Source: Vitellaria paradoxa (lineage: Eukaryota; Streptophyta; Magnoliopsida; Ericales; Sapotaceae). Taken from it: DNA of 64,000 nt. The notes under the pieces are model-generated. The model made no database searches. It was given only the letters and a program-made list of their open reading frames with translations, and was not told the origin of the DNA. Positions 23,817 to 34,699 of the stretch are shown here, one piece after another (positions within the stretch are counted from its first letter, which is position 1; each line of letters starts with the position of its first letter). Location: NCBI GenBank assembly GCA_019916065.1, contig CM034233.1, positions 7,942,516 to 8,006,515 of the forward strand, written 5' to 3'. The position numbers were made by a program, and so were the translations under genes.

Positions 23817-26800
23817 GTACATATATATATATATATATATATATAATAATTTCTTAACTTTGTAATGCAAAAATGAAGTCAATCGTATCTTTGAACTTTT
23901 ACAAGTTCTTTAGATGTTTGGAAGCAACTTTTACAAATCTATGCTTGAATTAATTATATGAGAATTTTAATTAATTAATAAATCTTATTAGCAACAAAGA
24001 CAGATAGAAGCAGTAAATGTGTACTTAAAAAGAATTTAAAGAGGGCATAGGACTGTAAGAGTGAGTGCAGAATCTTTTAGTTTAATTTTTTGCTTTAGGT
24101 AGTTACGAAGACCGCCTGTTATTGCAGATAACAAATTAAAATGGAAGAAATTAAAGTAAGAATTGTTTGATGGACACCATCTTCAAGAAATTAAGCAATG
24201 TCATTTTCTTTCTGCTGATTAATTGTCACAGGTACCCAAGTGATGCAGACAAACATTATTTGACTCGGCAGACTGGTTTATCAAAAAATCAGGTATTCCT
24301 TACATATTTTTATATCAAAATTGACAATTCCTATCTCCTGACAGAGCCAAATTATTTGATCTGTGTTGCATTCCGGCCTTTTTCTTCTTCTTTTTATTTT
24401 TTATTTAATATAATATATATCTATGTACATGTATATATAAATTAAGCTTCAATTTGATACTTCTCATGGGGGAGAGTTGAATTGCTATTTTCTAAAAATT
24501 TTAATTTTTGTGAGGGATGTTGGCGTAACTGATTTTCAATCTGAATGGTACGCATGTTAGAGAGATGGAAAGCTAAAAGAAAGGGGAAAAGAGAACACTA
24601 TATTTTTTTTTCTTTTACTTCTACATGTCTTTTTTTTTTAAGTTTTCCCTCTGATGATCTTGAGATCTTTGCAAATATTCCATGAAAGGGTCAACAAGGC
24701 TGTCTGTTGGTCATCTAGCTAGGTCTTGTCATTTTTGTGTTACGTACTTTTTACAGCTGAATATCCACTTGTTTGAGCTTCCTTGTGTTCCTTTTCTCTT
24801 TATGATAAATCAATTTCCTAATACAATAAGGTTTCCTAATTTGTGGGGAATTTTAGTATTCTTTACCTAGCAAGGAATTGGTTTCGGCCTTTATGCATTG
24901 GGTTAACTATAATAGCCCATTTGGATTGAAGGATTTAAAAGAGAAATGAAATTAAGGAAGTGAAGGTTAAGACAGGGAACATGTACAATTAAATAATGCA
25001 TGGTGCTTCTCTATTCTAAAGCTCCAAAAATGGAAAGAAATGGAGGTGAGGTGTAGCGCCAAACTGGATTTATCTGACACCTTTCTCAACCAACAATTGT
25101 TAGTGTTACCTTATGTACATAATATAGGTGGCAGAAAATGAAAGCACTATTAATGTAAGAAATGTATAGCATGATTCAAGGAATAAAAGAGCAGCTAGCA
25201 TTCACTTAGAGAATATAATCGGTGTCTTATTAGTTGGAGTTATACATGATCTATAGACATGGATTAATTGTCATAGGACTTACAAAATCATACTGGTTGC
25301 TTCTACATCAAATGTGAACTTCCATGAATCATGATGAAAGGAATTAATGCAGCTGCTTGTTAGGAGAAAAGAAAAAACTACATTGTCTGGTTTCTTTTCT
25401 TTCTATATATTTTGAATGGAGATGGGTTATCAATAGTCAGTACACTGAAAATCTTGAATATATGTTGAAATGTAAATTAAATACTCAATTGTATTGGATG
25501 AGATTAAATAGAAACTGTAGTCGTTTAATCTTAATCAGTTTTCATTTTCATGAATGTCATCCTAAACAATTTTTTTGCACATATACCTTGAAAATTTTCA
25601 TTAATTGATACTGCCATGAAACCAATTTAAGCGCCCATTTACTTCAGTGTAAAATGTAAAACCAATCGTATTTGTTTTCTGAATCTATGCAAAACATATG
25701 CCTGAAAGTTGAAACAAGTATAGATTCCCTAATCTTTAAATGTTTGTAACATCATGAATTTGTCGAGGAAAAAAAAGAAGTCAAATTTATTGAATTTCTT
25801 TGGGGTAAGAGTTTACATAAAAAATCATAAAATCATAACTCAGATGATTTGACATGAATCAGAACTAGGAAAGAAAGTTTATCAATAATTTTTGCCATGT
25901 GAATCATTTTGAACTGGACAAAGAGTTGTATGTTGATTCATTTGAATGCAACATTAATAGCCAAAGCAAACTTTGGTTCTTTTCAAAACAGCATATAGAT
26001 ATTTGTTGCTGAAAATATATATATAGTTGTGCCATTACCTTAACAAGATTAGGTACAAATTTACAATGTGGCTGGCACTTTGAATCTTGTGATTTATATC
26101 TGATATGTCCATCAACTTGAATCAGTACTGTATCTATATCAGTCTGTTGCATGCTTTCTTTGTAAGCAATGAATGATGCATGCATATATATGAAAGAGGA
26201 ATTGATAAATGGGGGCTCTTTATTGCTCATCCACCTTAATATCCTTTTACTTACATCTTTAGATTCAAATATCCAGGTGTCCAACTGGTTCATTAATGCA
26301 AGGGTTAGGTTGTGGAAGCCCATGGTTGAGGAAATGTACCAGCAAGAGACAAAAGAAGAGGAAGATAGTGCAGGAAAAGAAGTAATTAAATCCAGTGAAC
26401 CCAACTCATCAGAAGACCGCTCAGGCAACCTCTTAGCACAAACACCAATGCGTGGTACTACAACAGCTTCTGATCCTCCTCCACCACCACCACCACTAGG
26501 AGGAGGCAAAAGTTCCAATGTAAATGCAACAGAAAAGGACCCTTCACAAAACACCATCAATTACAGGCAGTACACCACCTTGGGGAACCAACTAATGCTC
26601 CAAGGTATGGTGACCACCATCACTGTGTACACCCTAGGAGGACATAGAATTTATTAGTTTAGATAAAATTTTGAATTTTAGGTGAATTGAAATAAAAAGT
26701 AAAAAATAAAAAATAAAAAAAAATTAATCAAGCAAAAATACGACTTAATTCCAAGTGAATATGAATAAAAGTAATAGAATATAAGAACTATTTTTTCAAT

Positions 26801-27116
26801 AACTGAGTAAGTAATTAATTAATTATTTTTACTGGACCTCATGCAAATTTGCCCTTGACCTCTCATCGACTGTTTATCGCTGTTTACAGTTACTCAGGAG
26901 CCCGACTTTTGTAATTGGGGGATGACCGTGGATGACGTGTGTTGCCACGCTGGCATAGCCGAGATTGGGAATATCACTGCAGGTGCTGACGTGGCATCCT
27001 CACTGGTGACGTTTGGAACTCCCGCGGGTGATGTGACCCTCACTTTAGGACTTCCACAAAGTGGAAACGTACCGGAGAAGAGCCACCTCTCAGTGAGGAA
27101 CTTTGGGGCCTGTTGA
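21479..27116 (+). CDS. BLH2: BELL-class TALE homeodomain protein, SAWTOOTH (BLH2/BLH4) type; possibly disabled
   Basis: BELL proteins are nuclear transcription factors that pair with KNOX proteins; the SAW pair represses KNOX in Arabidopsis leaf margins. Proposed exons are 21479-22408, 23374-23765, 24232-24292, 26277-26604 and 26890-27116. Exon 1 holds a ZIBEL-like [10 protein letters not shown] and the SKY box ([14 protein letters not shown]). The BELL domain begins at its end and fills exon 2. The three-residue-loop homeodomain (HPYPSD, then [12 protein letters not shown]) spans exons 2-4, with the usual 61-bp exon. Exon 5 ends with the second ZIBEL motif (LTLGL) and a SAW-like tail. There are two oddities: an in-frame TAA at 21692-21694 (codon 72), and a first intron that fits only with a GC donor at 22409. 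Translation from the ATG at 21719 would give 565 residues with all named domains. The 26605-26889 intron is inferred from frame and splice sites. The alternative is a decaying paralogue. Confidence 0.8.
21692..21694 (+). other. In-frame TAA stop in BELL exon 1
   Basis: The frame opened by the ATG at 21479 (family-like [12 protein letters not shown] and Trp/Gly-rich stretch) and the frame of the rest of exon 1 (poly-His run, then ZIBEL and SKY) are the same. This TAA separates them. The next in-frame ATG is at 21719. Confidence 0.85.
22416..22454. repeat. (CT)n microsatellite just inside BELL intron 1
   Basis: About 18 CT repeats start 8 bases after the end of exon 1, directly beside the apparent GC donor. 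Length changes here could affect recognition of that weak donor. Confidence 0.9.
23775..23845. repeat. (CT)n-(TA)n compound microsatellite just inside BELL intron 2
   Basis: A CT-rich run passes into (TA)n beginning about 10 bases after the GT donor at 23766. Introns 1 and 2 therefore both start with a CT microsatellite. Confidence 0.88.
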
Positions 27117-27960
27117 AACTTAAATTTGTTCAGAAATTAAGTTTAAAAGAGAAAAGGTAAAATAAAATTGTTCAACTGTAAGAAGTAGATGGATGATATA
27201 TAATTACAGTCATTGTACCTATATAAAGCTACTTGAGATTAATTAATAAGTGTAATTAAAGGGGTTTGTTTGGCTCTTACGATGATCATGTGGCTCGAGA
27301 AAGATGAAAGGATGGCAGCATTGGATGGTGTTAAAAGGAACATTCTGCTTTGTTGTTATCTAGAGATACGAATATATGCAATATATGTTTTGCCTATCAA
27401 TCACATAAAATCAAATATACTGTAAGCAATTTGATGAATTAATCCCATAAATTTTATATTCTTATATTTTTACTTTTCAATTTGTTCCTTTGTATATATT
27501 AGTATTAGTTGCTAGGCTTAATCCAAATTTCCCAAACACTCTAAGTTAGTAAGATTTATATAATATTAGATTAAATTTTCATTAAAAATTGTAAAAAATT
27601 ACTTAAAATGTTAACAACAAAATTATTGTCAAACAAGGTTTTAGAAACAAAGGCTGCGCTTAGAGTGACAAAAGTGAGATAACCTGTGACTTTGTAATTC
27701 GTGTAGTAAAATAAAAAATGAATAATTTTTAAAATTTTTTATCATTTTTCAGAATTTTTATCACTTCAAACAGAGTTAAAATAAATAATACCTCGACTAA
27801 CCTTTCAAAAAAAAAAAAAAGGAAAAACTTTTACTATTAACTTAGTGAGTTAGAACCTACTTTCCTAATATAAAATTTGAGTTTCATACTCTTTTCAAGC
27901 TAATTTTATTTATAATTTCTAATTATAAATCAGCCTTCTTTTTAAATATTTAAAAACTAA
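27117..27960. other. Intergenic region between the BELL gene and RPS9
   Basis: AT-rich DNA that should contain the 3' UTR of the BELL gene and the distal promoter of RPS9. An A run lies at 27808-27820. No other gene, RNA or named repeat was recognised. Confidence 0.6.
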
Positions 27961-28155
27961 CTGGCTGGCTGTCTTGACGTCCGGTCATAGCCAAACACAA
28001 CTACAGGCTGGTAGGCTACAGACTGTCAGACACGATCCAAGGGCATTTTCGTCACTCCGCTAAGCTTACCTGGCCGGTTGTCTTGTGGCGTGGACATAGC
28101 CAAAAACAATAGCTACAGGTGATGGACACGAACCAAGGGCGTTTTCGTCAATTCA
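27961..28155 (+). promoter_or_regulatory. Tandemly duplicated ~109-bp block in the RPS9 promoter
   Basis: The first copy starts ctggctggctgtcttg at 27961 and the second ctggccggttgtcttg at 28070. Both continue with catagccaaa, acta/gctacagg, then gacacga-ccaagggc and ttttcgtca. The second copy ends about 100 bp before the RPS9 start codon. The pair therefore covers the likely core promoter and 5' leader, so transcription signals may be present twice. Confidence 0.82.
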
Positions 28156-28250
28156 TTCTACGTTATCCAGCACTCTCCCTCTGCACAAGGGCCCTGGTCC
28201 TTTCTCAAATTTACTCGAGGACATCAGTCTCAGAGAGGAGCTCGACAAAT

Positions 28251-31200
28251 ATGGCGTTTTCAGTAACTAATCTCACGTCTTCGATCGCTTCCCTCTCTTT
28301 CTCTTCGCAGATTTCCCAGAATCCGCAAGCGCTCTCCCTTGCCCGATCGAAGCCACTTCTGTGTTGGAGAGCGGTCACGACCCCAAGGCTCCTCGTCGCT
28401 GCCTCCGCCGTTGAAGCCTCTCCGCCGGTGGATTTTGAGACGACGAATCTCATGAAGTACGTGAAGTCGAGGCTCCCAGGTGGCTTCGCTGCTCAGACCA
28501 TCTTTGGCACCGGCCGGAGAAAATGCGCCATCGCCCGTGTCGTTCTCCAGGAAGGAACTGGAAAAATCATCATCAATTACCGCGACGCCAAGGTAAGGCT
28601 CGCTCTTTCTTCCTTTCTCTCTCTGATACGGTTCCGTTAGTTTATTTATTTGTAACTTATTAGGTTAATTATGCAATATGTTAGGTGCGTTTGATATGGG
28701 ATTAAAGGGTTACCCTGTGAGACTTCACCGTTTGAATTATGTTAGGATACTTTATGCAAACTTAAATAGGTCAAAATTTCCAGTCTTGAGCAGTTAAATG
28801 TTATCCTTTTGGGGAGTGGATAAAATGGGTGAAAATTTTGTAGAATTAAAATGTTAAGAATTACTCTAACCCATAAGATTCACCCTTTAATTTTTAATTA
28901 CATACCAAACACACCTTGGGAGATTTCTATTAATCTATTAAGTTGTAGAAGCCATATGGTTATCTATGATATGAGAAAAGAACAATATTACGTTAAAATC
29001 CTATGGAGGTCATGCCCTTGAGAAATCAAACCCTTGTTTTTCTTGTTATTTTTATATTTTAATTTGATTGGATTATTGAGACTCTATCTATATTTACGAC
29101 TATGGTGCCACATCATTTTTTACGGAAATGTAGAAGTGTAGCATGGTAGGAAGTGATTCAAGTGAATCTTCCCATGCAAGGTTAGGGTTATGGTGTCTTT
29201 GTGGCTCAGCCCATTCTGGAATATTTTCCAGAAGTTGAATATTTAAAATATTGTCTCTGTCTCTCTGTAAGTTACTGTGCTTAATTGTTTCATTCGTAAT
29301 CCCCTTTCACTACAAATTCTTTAATGTATTTCATGCTATTCAAAGTCTGGATGATTGGAATAGGTTTGGACATTCCGGTTGTCTGGGAAGAATTTTATAT
29401 GTCATTTATAGCAGAACATCACCGGAGGCAAGCATGATAAGAGTTAGGGCAGCCTAGAGCAAGATATAGAGAAAGACTTGGTAGGTGATTGAATAATGGT
29501 TTGACCTAAATGAAGTGGATCTCGAGGTATTTGTAGTGTTTTAGGGCTCTTCCTTCCATGGGGAGAATTTTGGTTGTGATTGCATGGGTGCGGGGATGGC
29601 ATATGTCAGGGGGGAGTCACAATATGCAGTGATGTTGATAATGCTTTGGGGTGTCAATATGAGGTATAAGGAATTGGGTCGATAGGATGGATCTTCAGAT
29701 GTTAATGTGAGGAATTAGGACTTGGGGTCAAATAGAGGGATGCCAATTGGCTATGTTGGTCGAGGTTATTAATTACTAGGTTAGATGCATTAAATGCATG
29801 GGTGAGACTGCCTCTCTTTTGGTAGTTGAGGAGTGGCCCTCAACGGATATCTTAACTCTAGCCATCTAATGGCTTGTCCCCGATAGTCCCGCGCATGAGT
29901 GTGTGGTCCTTGAGTGGTACCCCTAAGCTTTGCTCCTAACTCAAGGGAATGGGGAAGATCCCCTTCTATGTTAAGCTTCCTTTTGGCTAAATGTTGAGCT
30001 TGGGGGAGTGTTTATGGGAGCATGGGCAGACCCATTAAGGGCCTAATGGAGGTAATTACCCTACTAATTTGAAAAATTACACTAACATTTTATTGATTTT
30101 GCTATTTTTTCTTATAAATTATACTTTTTCCCATCGTTTTTAAGGTTTTGCCCATACTGTATTTTTTACTTTTGCTCTTGTTTACCTTAAAGATGTAATT
30201 TTGCCTCTACTAATTACAAATCTTAGATCTGCTTTTGTATGGGAGGCTCTGTGGTGGGGTCTACAATGCCCCCAGACCCTAAATGCCCCAAACCTGAATA
30301 CCTCGGTTCTGGTGGGGGAGACACGGTCTGGGCAGGAGTATGAATAGTCGTGGCTAGGAGGAGCGCCCTAAACAACTTCGGTTGTGTGTTATCTTGTAGG
30401 TGGATCTCTAGGGGTAAGAGCTAGACGTGAGAAGTGGAATCTCTTCACCTTTCTCCAAGGTGACATGGGCATTACTCCCTAGAGTGGAGGGTGACGTAGC
30501 GCCCAATCATCTACAAAAAGTATAGCTCATTTTTCTTTCTTTCTAAATCAGAAACCAAATTGAAAGGAAAGAATAAAGGTAAAAGGCACACTTTATGTCC
30601 ATACTTAATGCAATTGCTCACTCCACAAGCAATGCTCTGGACTAACCTGTTGATTGACTTGGATACAAAAGCACACTTTATGTCCATACTTAATGTGATT
30701 GCTTACTCCGCAAACAATGCTTTGGATTAACCTGTTGACTGACTTAGTGACAATTTCTAGTGGATGCACCACTAAATAAATGAACAAATAATTTAAAATT
30801 TCACGTTTAAGTGCTTTTCATGTGAAAATATTTTGGAGGGGGAAGTAGTTGATAGAGAACTTAAAGAGCCTATCAGAAAATACTCTTGTTGCAGATGATG
30901 TAACTCAAACTTCATACAATTAGTTTGGAATCTATGAATTGTGGGACTAATATTATAATGTATAGGAAAAAGAGGAATGACTGACAACAGTTATGTCATG
31001 GCTCTATTGCTAAATTTGGAGTTGTTCCCGCTCCCTCATTATGTTTACGCACATTATGTATTTCTTTAATTCTTCTTGGGGAAGTTGGGTGGTTGATTAC
31101 AACAGCAAGCATAGATAGAGTCTTTTCTTTTCTCATTTTTTCCTTCTTGGATTGATGCTTTGTCATGCCTCTCTATATTAATTTGGGATAGATTGTGAAT

Positions 31201-31988
31201 TATATCATTTCCCTCCCTTGTTTTCTTTTGGTGCCACTTTTTCCTAAGTAATGTTTGAGAATGAGATTTAAGTTTTGATCTATCTAGTTTTGTATACTGA
31301 TCCCTGTACGTGTGTGTGTGTTTCTTTCTCCTTCTCTGTGTGCTCTGGTAAATCTTCAATTTCCGCATCATAAAGGAGATGGTGTTGGATTTTTCACTGC
31401 GTTTACACATAATTGAGCAATGCACTCCCTGCATTTCTTAACATCCGGCTAATGAATTTTCCTGAATACTACCCTGGGGGGGGGGGAATAATTTGTTCCT
31501 GAAGCACTAAACCTGTCATTAGACTGCCCCAGATATTGGCTTTTAACAAAGTAGGGTGTTATTTATTTGTTTTACAAATACTAGTTAAACTCAAGTTTGT
31601 GGGGTCAATTTCCAGAGAGTGCTAAGAATCTAAGATTATGCCTTTCTCAAGCCGTTTCGATGTTTGTTTATTTATTTATTTTGGAATTTGTCCAATGCAG
31701 GAGTATTTTCAAGGAAATCCATTGTGGCTTCAATATGTGAAATTCCCATTGGTGACTTTGGGATACGAAAGCAGTTATGATGTATTTGTCAAGGCACACG
31801 GTGGTGGCCTTTCTGGGCAAGCTCAAGCTATCTCCCTTGGCATTGCCCGTGCATTGCTAAAGGTAAGCGAGAGCCATAGAGTACCTCTGAGGAAGGAAGG
31901 TCTTTTGACTAGAGACTCAAGAGTGGTAGAGAGGAAGAAAGTTGGTCTCAAGAAAGCGCGAAAAGCCCCACAATATTCTAAGCGTTGA
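28251..31988 (+). CDS. RPS9: Plastid 30S ribosomal protein S9, nuclear-encoded
   Basis: This is uS9 of the chloroplast small ribosomal subunit, which sits at the head and reaches the P site with its C-terminal tail. Two exons, 28251-28592 and 31701-31988, join in frame to give 209 residues. The first ~50 residues are rich in Ser/Ala/Arg with few acids, a typical chloroplast transit peptide. The mature part has [14 protein letters not shown], the S9 signature [12 protein letters not shown], then [11 protein letters not shown], and the basic tail ending APQYSKR. An in-frame ATG at 28122 would add about 43 residues, but the ATG at 28251 ([11 protein letters not shown]) matches the known transit-peptide start. 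Splice sites are a normal GTAAGG donor and TGCAG acceptor. The 3.1-kb intron holds a MITE-like element and other repeats. Nothing is missing. Confidence 0.96.
28683..28916. mobile_element. MITE-like element in the RPS9 intron (~234 bp)
   Basis: The left end aggtgcgtttgatatg and the reverse complement of the right end, aggtgtgtttggtatg, match at all but two positions. A second inverted match lies inside (attaaagggt near the left; attaaagggtgaa near the right, inverted). It has no coding capacity and no clear target duplication. Confidence 0.6.
29440..30510. other. G-rich non-coding block in the RPS9 intron, unclassified
   Basis: This stretch is clearly richer in G (runs of gggg, ggtgg) than the surrounding intron and has no sustained reading frame. 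Its composition suggests an old inserted repeat. I found no terminal repeats, target duplications or protein motifs to class it. Confidence 0.4.
30586..30755. repeat. Two-copy tandem duplication in the RPS9 intron, period 85 bp
   Basis: Copies begin at 30586 and 30671 with gcacactttatgtccata and share ttgctcactcc/ttgcttactcc and taacctgttga. They have diverged at several sites. Confidence 0.85.
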
Positions 31989-33244
31989 GACTTGTAAATT
32001 AAAGGTGTTTGATAAAATTTTTTAGGTTATCTTTCTCGAGCTTCAAAAATAACTGCTTTATTCTTTTGTGACTGACATTTATTTAGCTATGAAATCTCTT
32101 GAGTTCTCTTCCTTTCTATGTAAACAATTTCTGGAAGTGTCAAGAGCACTTTTACCACCTTAAATACGCAGAGGGTAGTAACCATCTAGATTTGAACAGT
32201 TTTCTCTACTTCAGATTGAAGTTGCAATTGGTGAAAACTCCTTTTTTTTTTAATTGTTTTACCACTAAGCTTTTGTGTATTATTATGCAAGTGATATGCT
32301 GTAAACCAAATGCAGTTCGCTTCCCTTGTGTGAATTTTGATAAAAATTTTTTGTCATTATTTTTAAAATGTTGATTGTTGACTATTTTGTAGGAAAAATA
32401 TTGGCTTCATAGTTCGTCTGCAAGCCTTGGTTAATTATTTGCCCTTTGTTTTTTTTTCTTGGGAAGGTTTTCAGATGCTTTTCGTAATCAACGTATCTGG
32501 TGTTTTGCCGTCTGCTGTCATGGTGCTGGCTGCAAAACGAGCATTTCCCTTGAGGCCCAGTAGGATGGTGCTAAAATTTATAGAGGAATAAATTTTAAAA
32601 TGGGTATAAGATAAGAGGGGTATTATTTTTAGAAGGTTGGCTCACATTGATGTGATGTTTATGGAGGGATATAACTTTTAATTTGGTTTGGATGTTTTAT
32701 AAATAAGAAGGGGTGAATGATGGAAAAAGCAGTCAAATGACTCTTTTGCCTTTGTGGTGTCTCAAATTTAGTTATCCATTAAATTAAATGTAAAACCTGC
32801 TTTATTTAATTATTTTTGGACAATTTGAAGTTATATTATTTTTTTCATTAAAAATTTTAATTTTTTATAAATTTATTTAAAGAAATTTTTTTAAATATGT
32901 TCTTTTGAATTATCTATTTTTTTATCCAATTTTTTTTAATTATATTTATTTTGACTTATCTATTACTTTTTTATTAGCATTATATTTATTTTAATCAAGT
33001 TAACAATACTATTAATGAGGGTTAAAAACGTCAAAAATAAGTTAAGAAGGGGTGAAAATTTTTAGTTAGGGGTGAGGGTGTCTAAAAATTATCCCCACGG
33101 GGGGAAAATGAGAGGGAGGGAAAGTTAAGAGGGGGTGAAAAATTTTAGCAATAGACTTGTCAAATTATGACAAAAGGGTGGGACCCACACATATAAGGGA
33201 GTATTAGTTTTGGGGGGAAGCTTTTCCTACATCCAAGCAAGGCC

Positions 33245-33688
33245 TTAGGGGTGAAATCAAGTCGAGCTGGGTCGAGCTTTAACTTGCTCGAGCTTAACTC
33301 AAGCTTAAATACTGAGCTCAAGCTCGATTCGAGTTTTTATATAGGCTCGAGCTCAGCTCAATAAAGAATAATTTAAGCTCGAACTCAACTCGCGAATAAC
33401 TTAATTAAACAGAAACGATGCCAAAATGACGTTGTTTTGGTTTAAAATATAATAAATAAAATAAAAAAATGTAATAAAAAATATTATTAAAAAATATATT
33501 ATTTTAACGAGTCTGCTCGCGAGCTTTTGAGTCAGGCTTTTCTAGACTCGAGCTCGAGCTTGAGTCCAAAGTAAGTCATAAATTAAGTTCGATTCAAGTT
33601 CATTTTACTCACGAATCGAGTTCGAGTCGAGCTTTTTTCAAATCGAACTCAAATAGCTTACGAACAACTCGATTTGTTTGTACCCTTA
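33245..33688. mobile_element. Non-autonomous hAT-like element with TCGAGC-rich body
   Basis: The left end TTAGGGGTGAAATCAAGTCG and the reverse complement of the right end, TTAAGGGTACAAACAAATCG, form imperfect terminal inverted repeats that begin in the hAT style. The body is full of short inverted TCGAGC/GCTCGA modules and could fold extensively. No 8-bp target duplication was seen, so the ends may be eroded. Confidence 0.5.
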
Positions 33689-34018
33689 ATTTTCGTGATC
33701 AAGCTTTCCTCATTTAGTCTATCCAATACTTACTACTGGCTTTTAATAGAAATGTTCTGAAGTATGACTTTGTCTTGTAAAATCTTCTTAGGCATATGAA
33801 AATGGTAGAAAATTTTCCTTGTTAGAAAACCCCACTTTTTTCTTTCTTATGAGTAGAAGCATTCTTAAATTTTCTGGTCCAAACGATTCGCTTAGATGCC
33901 CTTCTTGAGCCATATTTCTGAAAAATAAAATAATCAACTGGCACCTAAAAAAGTTTGTTGAGTCTGAATGGACATTTATTTCTTCTAGAAGTCAGAGAAA
34001 ATGAAATTCATCATTTAA

Positions 34019-34161
34019 AAAAAAAAAAAAAAACCATTACGGCACCGGCAATGAGTGATATCCAGTCTTGGACGACGTGGTTTTACATATTAATGGTAAT
34101 GATTCGTTCAGCTGTTAAAGTCTTAGCATTAGAAACACTACTCCTTCCACTGCGCTACAGG
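34019..34161 (-). mobile_element. Possible SINE relic, minus strand
   Basis: On the minus strand a consensus A box (TAGCGCAGTGG) is followed by a one-mismatch B box (GAACGAATC). The sequence ends in a T run, seen as the A run at 34017-34034. No target duplication could be aligned, so this is tentative. Confidence 0.35.
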
Positions 34162-34640
34162 GTGTAATGATTAATTTAATTGATTAGCGTGAATAATGAG
34201 CGACTTAGGACTTATATTCTCAACCCGCTTTTATATTGATTTTCAAATATTAGGTCTGCTCAATTACAATTAATTAATTTTTTATTATTTATCCCGCACT
34301 GCTTTTTACAATTTTTTTAATTAAAAATAAGCAAATAGAATTATAACATCTAATTAATAATCTAACGAATAATAAATAAAATAATATTTAAATAATAAAA
34401 TTATATTTTAATATAACGTGACGGGCCTAAAGCGGATAAAGAAAGACCGGATACTCCGGCCCGAGCTCAAAATATCCATGTTTTTCCTTGAGTGGCCCCC
34501 AACTGGGCCAATTCTAACTGTCATGCTTTTCCAGCCAAAGGCACTTCCTCTTACATACATCTAGTTAGTTATGTATGTAGCTTCATTTCACCACACACGC
34601 CCCGGGGGGGAGAGAGAGAGAGAGAGAGGGAGGGGGGGGC

Positions 34641-34649
34641 TATAAAAGC
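34641..34649 (+). promoter_or_regulatory. Candidate TATA box of SEC3
   Basis: TATAAAAGC follows a GA/GGG-rich tract and lies 59 bp before the ATG at 34700. The leader would be short (about 30 bases). The sequence is a good TATA match. Confidence 0.5.
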
Positions 34650-34699
34650 ATCTGATTGATGGCTGTTCCTCCCTAGAGCAGAAAAAGAGAGAGAGAGCA

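Larger units (their letters stand above)
31989..34640. other. Intergenic region between RPS9 and SEC3
   Basis: This should contain the RPS9 3' UTR at the left and the SEC3 promoter at the right. It is AT-rich with G-rich patches near 33010-33200. A hAT-like element (33245-33688) and a possible SINE (34019-34161) are listed separately. A TGGGCC (site II type) motif lies near 34514, about 185 bp before the SEC3 ATG. No gene was recognised. Confidence 0.6.

Noticed and set aside
25904..26560. Minus-strand frame of 218 codons
   Set aside because: It is the antisense shadow of BELL exon 4, with no family resemblance.
28122..28250. Upstream in-frame ATG for RPS9
   Set aside because: The added residues are not transit-peptide-like and overlap the duplicated promoter block; the start at 28251 matches the known protein.
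31066..31434. Minus-strand frame of 122 codons in the RPS9 intron
   Set aside because: Low-complexity Lys/Arg-rich translation of a pyrimidine-rich intron end; no domain or codon signal.
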